Part shown: positions 56,040 through 64,000 of the stretch, piece after piece | How positions within the stretch are numbered: position 1 is the first letter of the stretch | Layout: each line of letters begins with the position of its first letter | Assembly: GCA_028279515.1 (NCBI GenBank) | Contig: JANQNQ010000013.1 | Span: 124,001-188,000 of the forward strand | Source of the DNA: Flavobacteriaceae bacterium | GTDB taxonomy: Bacteria > Bacteroidota > Bacteroidia > Flavobacteriales > Flavobacteriaceae | Length of the DNA: 64,000 nt | Direction: 5' to 3' | Program-made: the position numbers and the translations under genes | Notes under the pieces: generated by a model | The model's database searches: none | What the model was told of the DNA's origin: nothing | Seen by the model: only the letters and a program-made list of their open reading frames with translations

Positions 56040-57473
56040 ATGAAAAAGATATGGGTTCTATCTTTGTTGATGGGTTGTCTGATGCACGCCCAGAACAAGC
56101 AATTGTTATACGATTACACAGACATACCGCAGTCCCTGCTTTTAAACCCAGGAGCTGAGGTCAACTACCGATGGCATGTTGGGATTCCGTTGTTGTCACA
56201 CCTTCACGTGAATGCAGGAAGTTCAGGTGTTTCGGCCTTTGATCTGTTTACAGATGACGGAGTCGATTTCAACACCAAATTTCGCAGCGTATTAAATGAT
56301 TTAGACCGAAATGACTTCTTTGCCATCAATCAGCAACTCGAAGTATTCAGTGGCGGATTTCGACCAGGAGGTTGGGGTGATAATCGGTACTTTTCCTTCG
56401 GAATGTATGAAGAGATCGATATTCATGCCTACTTTCCGAAAGACCTTGCTGTCCTGGCCTACGAAGGAAATGGAGGCCCCAACATCAATCGAGTTTTCAA
56501 TTTGGGAGACCTGAATCTTCAGGGCGAGTTCTTGACCGTTTTTCACTTTGGATTCAATCAAAAGGTCAACGATAAATTCACCTTTGGTGCCCGCGGAAAG
56601 ATCTATTCGAGCATCTTTAACTTTCGATCTACCAACAACTCGGGGTCTTTTTACTCGGTTCCTGGGCAAAACAATTTCTATCAACACATCGCTATTGCAG
56701 ACCTCGAATTGCAGACTTCGGGATACGCATCGCTACGCGATATCGAATCAGACAATACGTCAGATGGTAGTAAGCAAGTACTTAAAAAATTTAAGCGTCG
56801 CGCTTTTTTAGGCGGAAACTTGGGATTGGGTTTTGATGTCGGTTTCACCTATCATCCGTCAGAGCAATGGACTGTTACCGGAAGCCTTCAAGACGTCGGA
56901 TTCATTCGCCATAGTAAGGACGTAGAAACCTATCGAGTCGATGGCGAATATGCCCTCGAAGGATTGGATCTGTTGTTTCCTGGAATTGATGATGCAGACG
57001 ACGTGAACAACTACTGGGAAGACCTAAAAAATGAGCTGGAAGATGAATTTGGCTTAGATACACTAAATACGAAATACACAACTTGGCGTCCAATAAAATT
57101 GAACGCCTCCCTTAAATATTCGTTCGGAAAAGAACGCAGTAAAGACTGTGACTGCGCACCAACCGAAAACGGATATCTCAATGCCGTGGGTGCACAACTG
57201 TTCATGGTGTCCAGACCACGCAGACCTCAAATGGCGCTCACGGCATTCTATTATCGAAGGCTATTCGACTTTTTAAGTGCAAAGGCAACCTATACGGTCG
57301 ATAGTTATTCGTTTACAAATGTGGGACTTGGGGTTTCTACACATTTTGCGAACGCAAATTTTTATCTAATGGTTGATAATTTGCTAGAATTTCAGAACTT
57401 AGCAAAAGCCAATGCGGTATCCTTTCAATTAGGATTTAATTATATATTGCCGCAAGGGGATAAACCATATTGA
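56040..57473 (+). CDS. DUF5723-type outer-membrane protein
   Basis: The protein has 477 residues. Signal peptide MKKIWVLSLLMGCLMHAQ. The body looks like an outer-membrane beta-barrel of the PorV/DUF5723 kind ('IPQSLLLNPGAEVNYRWHVGIPLLSH', 'KFTFGARGKIYSS', 'EQWTVTGSLQDVGFI'). Its function is unknown. It lies between the lipoprotein and a secreted hypothetical with 1-9 nt gaps. Confidence 0.8.
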   Translation: MKKIWVLSLLMGCLMHAQNKQLLYDYTDIPQSLLLNPGAEVNYRWHVGIPLLSHLHVNAGSSGVSAFDLFTDDGVDFNTKFRSVLNDLDRNDFFAINQQLEVFSGGFRPGGWGDNRYFSFGMYEEIDIHAYFPKDLAVLAYEGNGGPNINRVFNLGDLNLQGEFLTVFHFGFNQKVNDKFTFGARGKIYSSIFNFRSTNNSGSFYSVPGQNNFYQHIAIADLELQTSGYASLRDIESDNTSDGSKQVLKKFKRRAFLGGNLGLGFDVGFTYHPSEQWTVTGSLQDVGFIRHSKDVETYRVDGEYALEGLDLLFPGIDDADDVNNYWEDLKNELEDEFGLDTLNTKYTTWRPIKLNASLKYSFGKERSKDCDCAPTENGYLNAVGAQLFMVSRPRRPQMALTAFYYRRLFDFLSAKATYTVDSYSFTNVGLGVSTHFANANFYLMVDNLLEFQNLAKANAVSFQLGFNYILPQGDKPY

Positions 57474-57474
57474 C

Positions 57475-58275
57475 ATGAAACGACTTTTTTTTCTGTTTGC
57501 TGTGCTTTTCTCGATGCAGAGCGCCTTTTCGCAAAATCAATTAAATGACTACAAGTATATTGTGATTCCTGCCGCCTATGATTTTTTGGGTGATACGGAT
57601 CAATATCGCCTCAATTCACTTACACGTTTTTTATTCAAGAAAGACGGGTTTGAGGTGCTTTCTGCAGGAGAACAGTATCCACAAGATTTGGCCATGAATC
57701 AATGTTTGGCTTTAAAAGCAGATGTTGAGAAGCAATCAGGATTCTTGGTGACCAAATTGGTGATTCACCTTAAAGATTGTCAAAATAATATCGTTTATAG
57801 CTCAGCCGAAGGTAAGAGCCGCGAAAAGGATTTTAAAGCAGCATACCAGGCTGCATTGAAAGATGCCTACAAGTCCATCCAAGCGCTGGATTACAAATAT
57901 TCTGGAAAAGAAATGGTGCTATCAACTCCTACTCAACCTCAGGTGGTTGTTAAAGAGGAAGTAAAAAAGCCAGCACCTCCAAAGCCACCAGTGGTTAAAG
58001 AAACAACTCAAAAGCCAGCTCCGGTAAAGCCATCAAAGCCAAGTATCTCTGCCGAAAAGTCAGGGGCATTTCTCTATGCCCAGCCTACAGCAACCGGATA
58101 CCAATTGGTTGATAGCACACCAAAGATCGTTTATATCTTACAACGCACGGGTAAAGAAAACGTATACTTGCTAAAAAATAAGAACGGCATCGTTTACAAT
58201 AGAGGCGGAAAGTGGATCGTAGAATACTATGAGGGCGATACCCAAACTGCGAAAGTAGTAGACATCAAGTTCTAA
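57475..58275 (+). CDS. Secreted hypothetical protein with Pro/Lys linker
   Basis: The protein has 266 residues. Signal peptide MKRLFFLFAVLFSMQSAFSQ. The N-terminal domain (about 22-150, 'YKYIVIPAAYDFLGDTDQYRLNSLTRFLF') is conserved in flavobacteria as far as I recall but not characterised. A Pro/Lys/Val-rich linker (about 160-195) leads to a short C-terminal beta domain. It starts one base after the DUF5723 stop. Its stop overlaps the rarA stop codon on the other strand. Confidence 0.75.
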   Translation: MKRLFFLFAVLFSMQSAFSQNQLNDYKYIVIPAAYDFLGDTDQYRLNSLTRFLFKKDGFEVLSAGEQYPQDLAMNQCLALKADVEKQSGFLVTKLVIHLKDCQNNIVYSSAEGKSREKDFKAAYQAALKDAYKSIQALDYKYSGKEMVLSTPTQPQVVVKEEVKKPAPPKPPVVKETTQKPAPVKPSKPSISAEKSGAFLYAQPTATGYQLVDSTPKIVYILQRTGKENVYLLKNKNGIVYNRGGKWIVEYYEGDTQTAKVVDIKF

Positions 58276-59549
58276 TACCCGTATTTATCTTTCCAACGGT
58301 GTTTTAAGAAATCCCTTTGCGCTTTCTCGCGACTGTTGTCGCCAGGCTCATACAAGCGTGTATTTGCAATTTCTTCTGGAAGAAACTCGTGCGACACAAA
58401 GTTGTTGGTATGGTCATGGGCGTATTGATACTCTTGTCCGTAGCCTAGATCCTTCATCAATTTGGTGGGTGCATTTCGTATTGAAAGTGGTACCGACAAG
58501 TCTCCCGTTTGTTTCACAAGCGACTGTGCCTTTTTGATGGCCATGTACGATGCATTACTCTTAGGAGAAGTTGCCAGATAGATAGCACATTGACTCAAGA
58601 TAATCCTCGATTCGGGATAACCGATGGTGCTAACGGCCTGAAAAGTATTGTTGGCAATTACCAATGCCGTCGGGTTCGCATTGCCAATATCTTCAGAAGC
58701 TAATATCAACATACGTCTAGCGATGAATTTTACGTCTTCACCACCTTCGACCATTCGTGCCAGCCAATATACCGCTGCATTAGGATCACTTCCACGAATC
58801 GATTTGATAAAAGCAGATATGATGTCGTAATGTTGTTCACCTGTTTTGTCATAGAGTACAGTGTTTTTCTGTACCCTCGAAAGCACCATATCATTGGTGA
58901 TGACAACCTCGTCACTGTCTTCAGAATTGATCAACAGTTCAAAGATGTTCAGCAGTTTTCGGGCGTCGCCTCCAGAAAGTCGCATTAAGGCTTCGGTTTC
59001 CTTTAGCTTGATCTTCTTTTTAGAAAGTACCTCGTCTGTCTTCATGGCGCGTTCTAAAAGAGCCGTTAGGTCTTCCTTTCCGAAGGAATTCAAAACATAG
59101 ACCTGACAACGCGACAACAATGCGGGGATGACCTCAAAACTCGGGTTTTCTGTCGTGGCACCAACAAGTGTCACCCAACCCTTTTCAACAGCTCCTAGCA
59201 GCGAATCTTGCTGCGATTTGCTGAAACGATGGATCTCATCGATAAACAAGATCGGATTCTTAGTAGTGAAAAGTCCGCCGCTCTGTTTGGCCTTATCAAT
59301 GACCTCTCTAACATCCTTAACTCCTGAACTGATGGCACTCAAAGTATAAAAAGGTCGATCAGATTCATTAGCGATGATATTGGCCAGTGTGGTTTTTCCG
59401 GTGCCAGGAGGTCCCCAAAAGATTAACGAAGGGATCACGCCTTGCTTGATCTGTTTGGTTAACGCTCCCGTTTCGCCCACCAAATGTTGCTGACTAATAT
59501 AGTCATCGAGTGTTTTGGGTCGTATACGTTCGGCCAAGGGTTGATTCAT
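58272..59549 (-). CDS. rarA: Replication-associated recombination protein A (AAA+ ATPase)
   Basis: The protein has 425 residues from the ATG at 59549; an ATG 26 codons further upstream adds a non-conserved extension and is less likely. Start 'MNQPLAERIRPKTLDDYISQ' is typical. Walker A GPPGTGKT (46-53) and Walker B LFIDEIH (101-107), then the lid and tetramerisation part ('IISAFIKSIRGSDPNAAVYWLARM'). RarA acts at stalled replication forks. It is convergent with 57475-58275, stops overlapping by four bases. Confidence 0.95.
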   Translation of the reverse strand: MNQPLAERIRPKTLDDYISQQHLVGETGALTKQIKQGVIPSLIFWGPPGTGKTTLANIIANESDRPFYTLSAISSGVKDVREVIDKAKQSGGLFTTKNPILFIDEIHRFSKSQQDSLLGAVEKGWVTLVGATTENPSFEVIPALLSRCQVYVLNSFGKEDLTALLERAMKTDEVLSKKKIKLKETEALMRLSGGDARKLLNIFELLINSEDSDEVVITNDMVLSRVQKNTVLYDKTGEQHYDIISAFIKSIRGSDPNAAVYWLARMVEGGEDVKFIARRMLILASEDIGNANPTALVIANNTFQAVSTIGYPESRIILSQCAIYLATSPKSNASYMAIKKAQSLVKQTGDLSVPLSIRNAPTKLMKDLGYGQEYQYAHDHTNNFVSHEFLPEEIANTRLYEPGDNSREKAQRDFLKHRWKDKYGY

Positions 59550-59643
59550 GATGTAAAAATATCGATTTTGGGTCGAAGGTGACAATTTTTCATTAAAAAT
59601 CGATCTGGCTAATTTTTTGAAGTACAAATGGTAAATTTATACC

Positions 59644-60378
59644 ATGAGCAAACAGGATCCATTTCGATTTTCAACAGGTGTGATTGCCTACCCCATGCTA
59701 TTCATGCTGTTGATCTGGTATGTATTCTGGGTAGAGCTCAAGTTTGACATTCCGTTGCGCTCTTTCGGAGTGCGTCCGCATACGTTAAAAGGATTGATTG
59801 GTATTGTGATGAGTCCGTTCTTACACAGTGATGTCGATCACTTGTACAACAATACGATTCCGTTAGGGGTATTGTCAGCGGCGCTTTTCTACTTTTACAG
59901 GCCCATTAGCTGGAAGGTACTGGGTTATGGTATCTTGCTTTCAGGCACTTTGACTTGGCTCATTGGTCAATCGGGCAATCATATCGGCGCCAGCGGACTT
60001 ATTTATGTCTTGGCCAGTTTTATTTTCTTCAAAGGAATTTTTGCCAAAAACTTCAGATTGGTGGCACTCTCTATGCTTGTTGTTTTTCTCTACGGAAGCA
60101 TGATCTGGTATGTGTTTCCTGTTGATGTTTCCATTTCATGGGAAGGACACCTTTCGGGTGCGATCACGGGATTCGTATTCGCATTAATTTTTAGGAATCA
60201 GATTGCGAAACCACCAAAATATGCTTGGGAAAAGCCTGACTATAATGAGGAAGATGATCCCTTCATGAAGCACTTTGATGAGGACGGAAACTTTATCGAA
60301 CACATCGAAGAAGAGGCACCCGAAGAAATCGAAATACGCTACGAATACAAAGAGAACGAAAAGAAAGACAGCCTATAA
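59644..60378 (+). CDS. Rhomboid-family intramembrane serine protease
   Basis: The protein has 244 residues. About six helices; catalytic Ser117 in GASG (115-118), His169 in 'WEGHLSG', and the oxyanion-side motif H66-x3-N70. The C-terminal tail is acidic. It cleaves membrane proteins; the substrate is unknown. A TAATTTTTTG box at about 59612 is a candidate -7 region. The stop overlaps that of rlmB on the other strand by six bases. Confidence 0.92.
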   Translation: MSKQDPFRFSTGVIAYPMLFMLLIWYVFWVELKFDIPLRSFGVRPHTLKGLIGIVMSPFLHSDVDHLYNNTIPLGVLSAALFYFYRPISWKVLGYGILLSGTLTWLIGQSGNHIGASGLIYVLASFIFFKGIFAKNFRLVALSMLVVFLYGSMIWYVFPVDVSISWEGHLSGAITGFVFALIFRNQIAKPPKYAWEKPDYNEEDDPFMKHFDEDGNFIEHIEEEAPEEIEIRYEYKENEKKDSL

Positions 60379-61107
60379 ACGCTGACGTGTCACTTCGTAC
60401 AAGAAAGCACCACAAGCAACCGAAACGTTAAGCGAGGCTATCTCACCAAGCATCGGCAATTTTGCCTTTTCATCTACGGCTTTCAAAACCGAAGGATTTA
60501 CACCTTTACCTTCAGACCCCATGACGATGGCCAACGGATCTTTTAGGGATACGTCATAGATAAGTGCATCGGTCTTTTCGGTGGCAGCTACCACTTTGAT
60601 GCCTGATGCTTGCATATAGAAAACAGCGTCTTTGATATGGTCAACTTTGCAGATAGGTACATTGAAAATGGCCCCAGCTGATGTTTTGACGGTGTCACCC
60701 CCAACAGGAGCTCCTCCTTTTTTCTGGATGATGATGCCGTGAACACCTGTACATTCAGCGGTACGAATGACGGCTCCAAAGTTACGCACGTCAGAAATCT
60801 GGTCCAATAACAAGAAAAGCGGAGTTTCACCAGATTCCATGACCTTCATTACTAAATTTTCAAGATCATAAAAGTCGATGGGCGCGATCTGTGCCACCGC
60901 ACCTTGGTGATTTTTTCGAGTCAGTCTATTGAGTTTTTCCACCGGAACGTATGAAGCATTGATGCCTTCTTTACGCACTAATTGTTCTAACTGGTTAAAT
61001 AGATCGCCTCTAAGGCCTTTTTGCAAAAAAACCTTGTCTAGGGTCTTACCAGCTTCAATGGCTTCAATAATGGCCCTTATACCGAAAATTTGTGTGTCTT
61101 TGGTCAT
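60373..61107 (-). CDS. rlmB: 23S rRNA (guanosine-2'-O)-methyltransferase RlmB
   Basis: The protein has 244 residues from the ATG at 61107; nine codons further upstream another start is possible. SpoU-type SPOUT signatures: 'LLLDQISDVRNFGAVIRTAE', 'IVMGSEGKGV' and 'IASLNVSVACGAFLYEV'. RlmB methylates G2251 in the peptidyl-transferase loop of 23S rRNA in E. coli. Confidence 0.93.
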   Translation of the reverse strand: MTKDTQIFGIRAIIEAIEAGKTLDKVFLQKGLRGDLFNQLEQLVRKEGINASYVPVEKLNRLTRKNHQGAVAQIAPIDFYDLENLVMKVMESGETPLFLLLDQISDVRNFGAVIRTAECTGVHGIIIQKKGGAPVGGDTVKTSAGAIFNVPICKVDHIKDAVFYMQASGIKVVAATEKTDALIYDVSLKDPLAIVMGSEGKGVNPSVLKAVDEKAKLPMLGEIASLNVSVACGAFLYEVTRQRL

Positions 61108-61123
61108 GGCGGCAAAGATAACT

Positions 61124-61154
61124 AAAAAAGCCACGCTAAAAACGTGGCCTTTTT
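61124..61154 (-). terminator. Intrinsic terminator of the first arylsulfotransferase-like gene
   Basis: On the minus strand GCCACG pairs with CGTGGC, flanked by A- and T-runs; it is just after the stop at 61159 and before the rlmB start. Confidence 0.85.
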
Positions 61155-61158
61155 GATG

Positions 61159-62805
61159 TTACTTTTTAAGGATTTTTCGGGTCGTTGTTTTTTCTTCGGA
61201 ATGTATTTTGACCAAATAGAGACCTTGAGAAAGGTCGGCCAGATCAATCGATGATCTATTGGTGTTTTCTCGAATTAGATTTCCGATTAGGTCGAATACT
61301 TGAACTTTGTCAACAGTGCTCTCAGTTTGAATCTGAAGCGTTCCATTTACTGGATTTGGATAGAGTAGGGTATTGGCAAGAACGTTGTCTTCCAATCCTA
61401 GAACCGTACAACCGCTTAGATCGGGATTTTGTTCGATAGGAAGCCCTGGTGTTAAGTCGCGCCCAGAGAAGGCAGGGTAGTCTGGTGCGTAGCGCAACAC
61501 TCTGAACGATAAATTGGCCGTGGGTGTATCACCTTGCGTTAAGATTCCGGAGGTAGAAACTGGATTCACGTATTCCCACACAATGTTTTCACTTGGGTCG
61601 ATTTCAAAGAAATAGCCCGAGTCTCCGTCGCAGATCAAGGTGTTTCCGTTAGGCAAGCGTTGTGCACTTGAAAGAATTCTTGAAAAGAAGTCGGTCTGCG
61701 TCGGCGCCGTATAGGTGTAATCGGTCACGGTAGGTCCGTAAGCCGTTCCTGTCGTATATGAGTAAACACCTTCTGAGTCTTCAGGAGGGGTAATGATGTC
61801 AATTTGAGAGAAGCTAGGTGTTCTTGAAAATCCGTTGTTGAACAAGATGAGCTTTCTTGCATCTGTGAGACCGTCTGGGATAAAATGTGGGTAATGTTGA
61901 CCAAAGAGCTTTTGGTCTGCCGCCGTACCTTGTCCGTACGCAATTGGGTTTCCCCATCGGTATAAGAAATCACCACCTTTTCCGCGTGTTCCTCCGGTAT
62001 GTCCTGCTGCTTCTGCAGTGGTGGTACTTTTATCAATGATATAGATCTCGTTGAGTAGGCGAGAGCTGATGACGATCTGATCCAGTCGTTCGTTGTATTG
62101 AATCGAATTATAATGAAGCCAGTTGGCATTTCCTGCCGAACCTCCTAAAAAGTTGATGTCCAAAAGTTGTGGGTTGTCGGCCACTACACCATGGTTGTCT
62201 ACACTACTATCAAAATCTTGGATCAAGTGGTCTTTGACATTCCATTCCCAGACAATGTTAGCGCCCGTAGCTCCTGAAGGTTCTAATTCCAGAATTTGTT
62301 CGTTAAAGAGTTTTCCTTGAGCGATATTGGCTGGGTTTCTTCCGGCTTGTATAGCTTCGGCTTCTGTCATCGTAGTGACGGCTAACATGAGTACGTTGCC
62401 ATTGGGCATAGGGTACACATCGTGGTGCTGTGATACTGTTGTTGACGAATAATCATACCCCCACAATAGGTTTCCGTCCCAATCAAACAATTCGACGCGT
62501 CCTCCGACACCTCCAAAGTTTACATCAGGGTTGGCAATTCTTCCGGCTCTAAGAAGGTTTCCATTTTCAAGTAAATAAACGGCATTACCTGGATTGTAGG
62601 CACTGGACCACTGATTGACGATCTCTCCACAATTATTGATCAGATATGTTTCTGTTGATGCTGCGGGAGCAAAGAGGGTATATCCGTTAAAAGAATCTGT
62701 AGTATTTGTCAAGGCACCTACGGTGTTCTGTGACCAAACGAATGGGGTGCTAGCCAAGAAGAACAACAAATAGACATGCTTTTTGAGTGTAGTAGTTGTT
62801 AGCAT
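61159..62805 (-). CDS. Arylsulfotransferase-like protein with T9SS type A sorting domain
   Basis: The protein has 548 residues. Signal peptide (about 1-26, 'LLFFLASTPFVWSQ'). The body is a beta-propeller-like ASST fold ('LENGNLLRAGRI', 'VYPMPNGNVLMLAV', 'GTRGKGGDFLYRWGNP', 'RLPNGNTLICDGDSGYFFEI'). The last ~75 residues are a T9SS type A domain ('LYPNPVNGTLQIQT', 'VFDLIGNLI', 'GLYLVKIHSEEKTTTRKILKK'), which directs export and surface attachment. ASST enzymes move sulfate between phenols; I cannot confirm catalytic residues here. Confidence 0.88.
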   Translation of the reverse strand: MLTTTTLKKHVYLLFFLASTPFVWSQNTVGALTNTTDSFNGYTLFAPAASTETYLINNCGEIVNQWSSAYNPGNAVYLLENGNLLRAGRIANPDVNFGGVGGRVELFDWDGNLLWGYDYSSTTVSQHHDVYPMPNGNVLMLAVTTMTEAEAIQAGRNPANIAQGKLFNEQILELEPSGATGANIVWEWNVKDHLIQDFDSSVDNHGVVADNPQLLDINFLGGSAGNANWLHYNSIQYNERLDQIVISSRLLNEIYIIDKSTTTAEAAGHTGGTRGKGGDFLYRWGNPIAYGQGTAADQKLFGQHYPHFIPDGLTDARKLILFNNGFSRTPSFSQIDIITPPEDSEGVYSYTTGTAYGPTVTDYTYTAPTQTDFFSRILSSAQRLPNGNTLICDGDSGYFFEIDPSENIVWEYVNPVSTSGILTQGDTPTANLSFRVLRYAPDYPAFSGRDLTPGLPIEQNPDLSGCTVLGLEDNVLANTLLYPNPVNGTLQIQTESTVDKVQVFDLIGNLIRENTNRSSIDLADLSQGLYLVKIHSEEKTTTRKILKK

Positions 62806-62865
62806 TATAGTAAGAGTTATTAGTATTCTGTCTTAAAAATCAGCCAAAGCTAACATTTTTAAAAA

Positions 62866-62894
62866 TAAAAGGCCTCAAAAATTGAGGCCTTTTA
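62866..62894 (-). terminator. Intrinsic terminator after the second arylsulfotransferase-like gene
   Basis: AAAAGGCCTC pairs with GAGGCCTTTT (62867-62893). It can work in both directions; on the minus strand it follows the stop at 62951 by 57 nt. Confidence 0.82.
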
Positions 62895-62950
62895 CGCATT
62901 TTAAGAAGTTGGTTAAATATATCAAACATGTGTTTGCAAAGTTGAAATTC

Positions 62951-64000
62951 TTACAGACCAAGAGCCTGTATCTCAGGAGCATCCTTGTCATAGTGATAAG
63001 CTCTCCAAAGGAATCGTTGTGGTCCAGCATCTTGAAACTTCCAGACTACCTCACCAGACGGAGTCACTTCCCAAAGACCATAAACGCCTTCGGTGATCAT
63101 GGTATTTCCGTTTGGTAGACGCACAGCGCCTGATACTTTTGGCGAATACATTTCTGGGTCCGAGAAGCTCCAGGTTACTGCTGGTTCATTGTCACCAGTT
63201 GGGTCTAGGTTGAACGTACTAGGCAGTTGTAATTCATAAGCGGTAGATGGCCCATCTGGATTGCCATTTACAAAGATCAACATCTTACCAAGGTCTACAC
63301 CTGAAAGCAGGTTAGGATAGTGGTTGTTAAAAAAACGACGTGGACCTGTATTGTTTCGGTAGGTTTTTGGATTTCCGAATCGATACACTAGATCGCCTCC
63401 CTTGTTGTAATTTCCTCCTGAATGTCCAGCGGCTTCAGCCGTTGTTGTACTATGGTCTATCACCCATACCTCGTGCCAGAAGTTGACACTTACATAGATA
63501 AGGTCTTTTACAGCGTCATACGAGATGCCATTGGCATGCATAATGTCACCGTTCTCTTCTGCTGTGTAATTGATATCGAGCAATTGCGGATTGTTCTGAA
63601 CATCGCCAAAATTACTTTTGGTGTTATCGTGATCTTGAATGAGGTGATCCATCGCATGCCATTCCCAAACAATCTGATCGGTGTCTGGGTCGATTTCTAT
63701 AATGGCCTCTGGATAGATATCAACATTAAGAGCAAAACCATTGTCAACTGCGTCGCTTGCCGGTACTTTTTCCCACACGAGTGCAATTATGTTTCCGTTG
63801 GGAAGCATTTCAACATCGTGATGGATAATATGATTTTCGGTACTGTAGTCAAAGTTCCATTCTACGTTACCGTCTTTGTCTATAATCTGAATTTTTCCGC
63901 CTTTACCGCCAAAAATGATCTGTGGATTGTCGGGTTCAATGCTAGCCAACAGTTTTCCGTTGGGTAACAAGAACACATCATTTCCTAAGTTAATATCCAC
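62951..64000 (-). CDS. Arylsulfotransferase-like protein (5' end outside window)
   Basis: At least 349 residues are visible. The frame begins at the window edge; a GTG there is most likely internal because the sequence enters in mid-propeller ('DVFLLPNGKLLASI'). It is related to the neighbour at 61159: 'GGNYNKGGDLVYRFGNP', 'VRLPNGNTMITEGVYGLWEVTPSGEVVW'. It ends at 'EIQALGL' with no T9SS domain, unlike its neighbour, so the two homologues may differ in location. Confidence 0.83.
   Translation of the reverse strand: MDINLGNDVFLLPNGKLLASIEPDNPQIIFGGKGGKIQIIDKDGNVEWNFDYSTENHIIHHDVEMLPNGNIIALVWEKVPASDAVDNGFALNVDIYPEAIIEIDPDTDQIVWEWHAMDHLIQDHDNTKSNFGDVQNNPQLLDINYTAEENGDIMHANGISYDAVKDLIYVSVNFWHEVWVIDHSTTTAEAAGHSGGNYNKGGDLVYRFGNPKTYRNNTGPRRFFNNHYPNLLSGVDLGKMLIFVNGNPDGPSTAYELQLPSTFNLDPTGDNEPAVTWSFSDPEMYSPKVSGAVRLPNGNTMITEGVYGLWEVTPSGEVVWKFQDAGPQRFLWRAYHYDKDAPEIQALGL

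Noticed and set aside
63998-64000. GTG as the true start of the last gene
   Set aside because: The protein enters in the middle of its propeller domain and lacks a signal peptide, so the gene is cut by the window edge.

Overview
The window reads as a chromosome segment of a Bacteroidota bacterium of the family Flavobacteriaceae, probably marine. The support is a SusC/SusD pair, a type IX secretion (T9SS) C-terminal sorting domain, DUF5723- and DUF7033-type proteins, TAnnTTT-like promoter boxes, little Shine-Dalgarno signal and an AT-rich genome. I saw no tRNA, rRNA, transposase, phage gene or CRISPR array.

Layout. 1-3293 (-) is the 5' part of a large secreted LamG / choice-of-anchor-D protein that runs off the left edge. 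3480-12606 (+) holds four paralogous membrane-anchored TPR proteins with a C-terminal LuxR-like helix-turn-helix, with radC and an iodotyrosine-deiodinase-like flavoprotein between the first and second. 12791-38592 (+) is a tandem array of four secreted modular proteins (3050, 2236, 2419 and 638 aa). They are built from 7, 5, 6 and 1 copies of a module that joins a PKD-like VDWGDGT domain to a run of 25-residue BspA/DUF285 repeats, and all four end in the same C-terminal domain. 38832-46074 (+) is an efflux operon: a TolC fused to a substrate-binding-like domain, an adaptor lipoprotein, an RND pump and a K+ channel-like protein. 46161-52922 (-) is a SusD/SusC pair plus a GH18 chitinase lipoprotein, a likely chitin locus. 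53454-61107 carries ordinary flavobacterial genes: a deacetylase-like protein, a HAD nucleotidase, a lipoprotein, a DUF5723 protein, an SPOR-like-context hypothetical, rarA, a rhomboid and rlmB. 61159-64000 (-) has two arylsulfotransferase-like proteins; the second is cut by the right edge.

The most unusual part is 10.5-38.7 kb. Four transcription units (the leader of the fourth TPR regulator and the first three giant genes) share an upstream element of four GTCnnCC-like half-sites at exact offsets 0, 11, 33 and 44, followed by a TAnnTTT-type -7 box at +82/83. All four giant genes end in a hairpin with AAGGGG in its loop, followed by an intrinsic terminator. Five genes here carry ACCCCTT directly at or before the start codon, the exact complement of that loop sequence. 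In the fourth TPR leader the same promoter is followed by a 22-codon ORF and a terminator, an arrangement like a leader-peptide attenuator or a short-RNA gene. Taken together I infer a co-regulated surface-protein system (membrane TPR-HTH sensors, phased operator, modular giant proteins, and 5'/3' UTR elements that could pair). That link is inference; the motifs and their spacing are read directly from the sequence.
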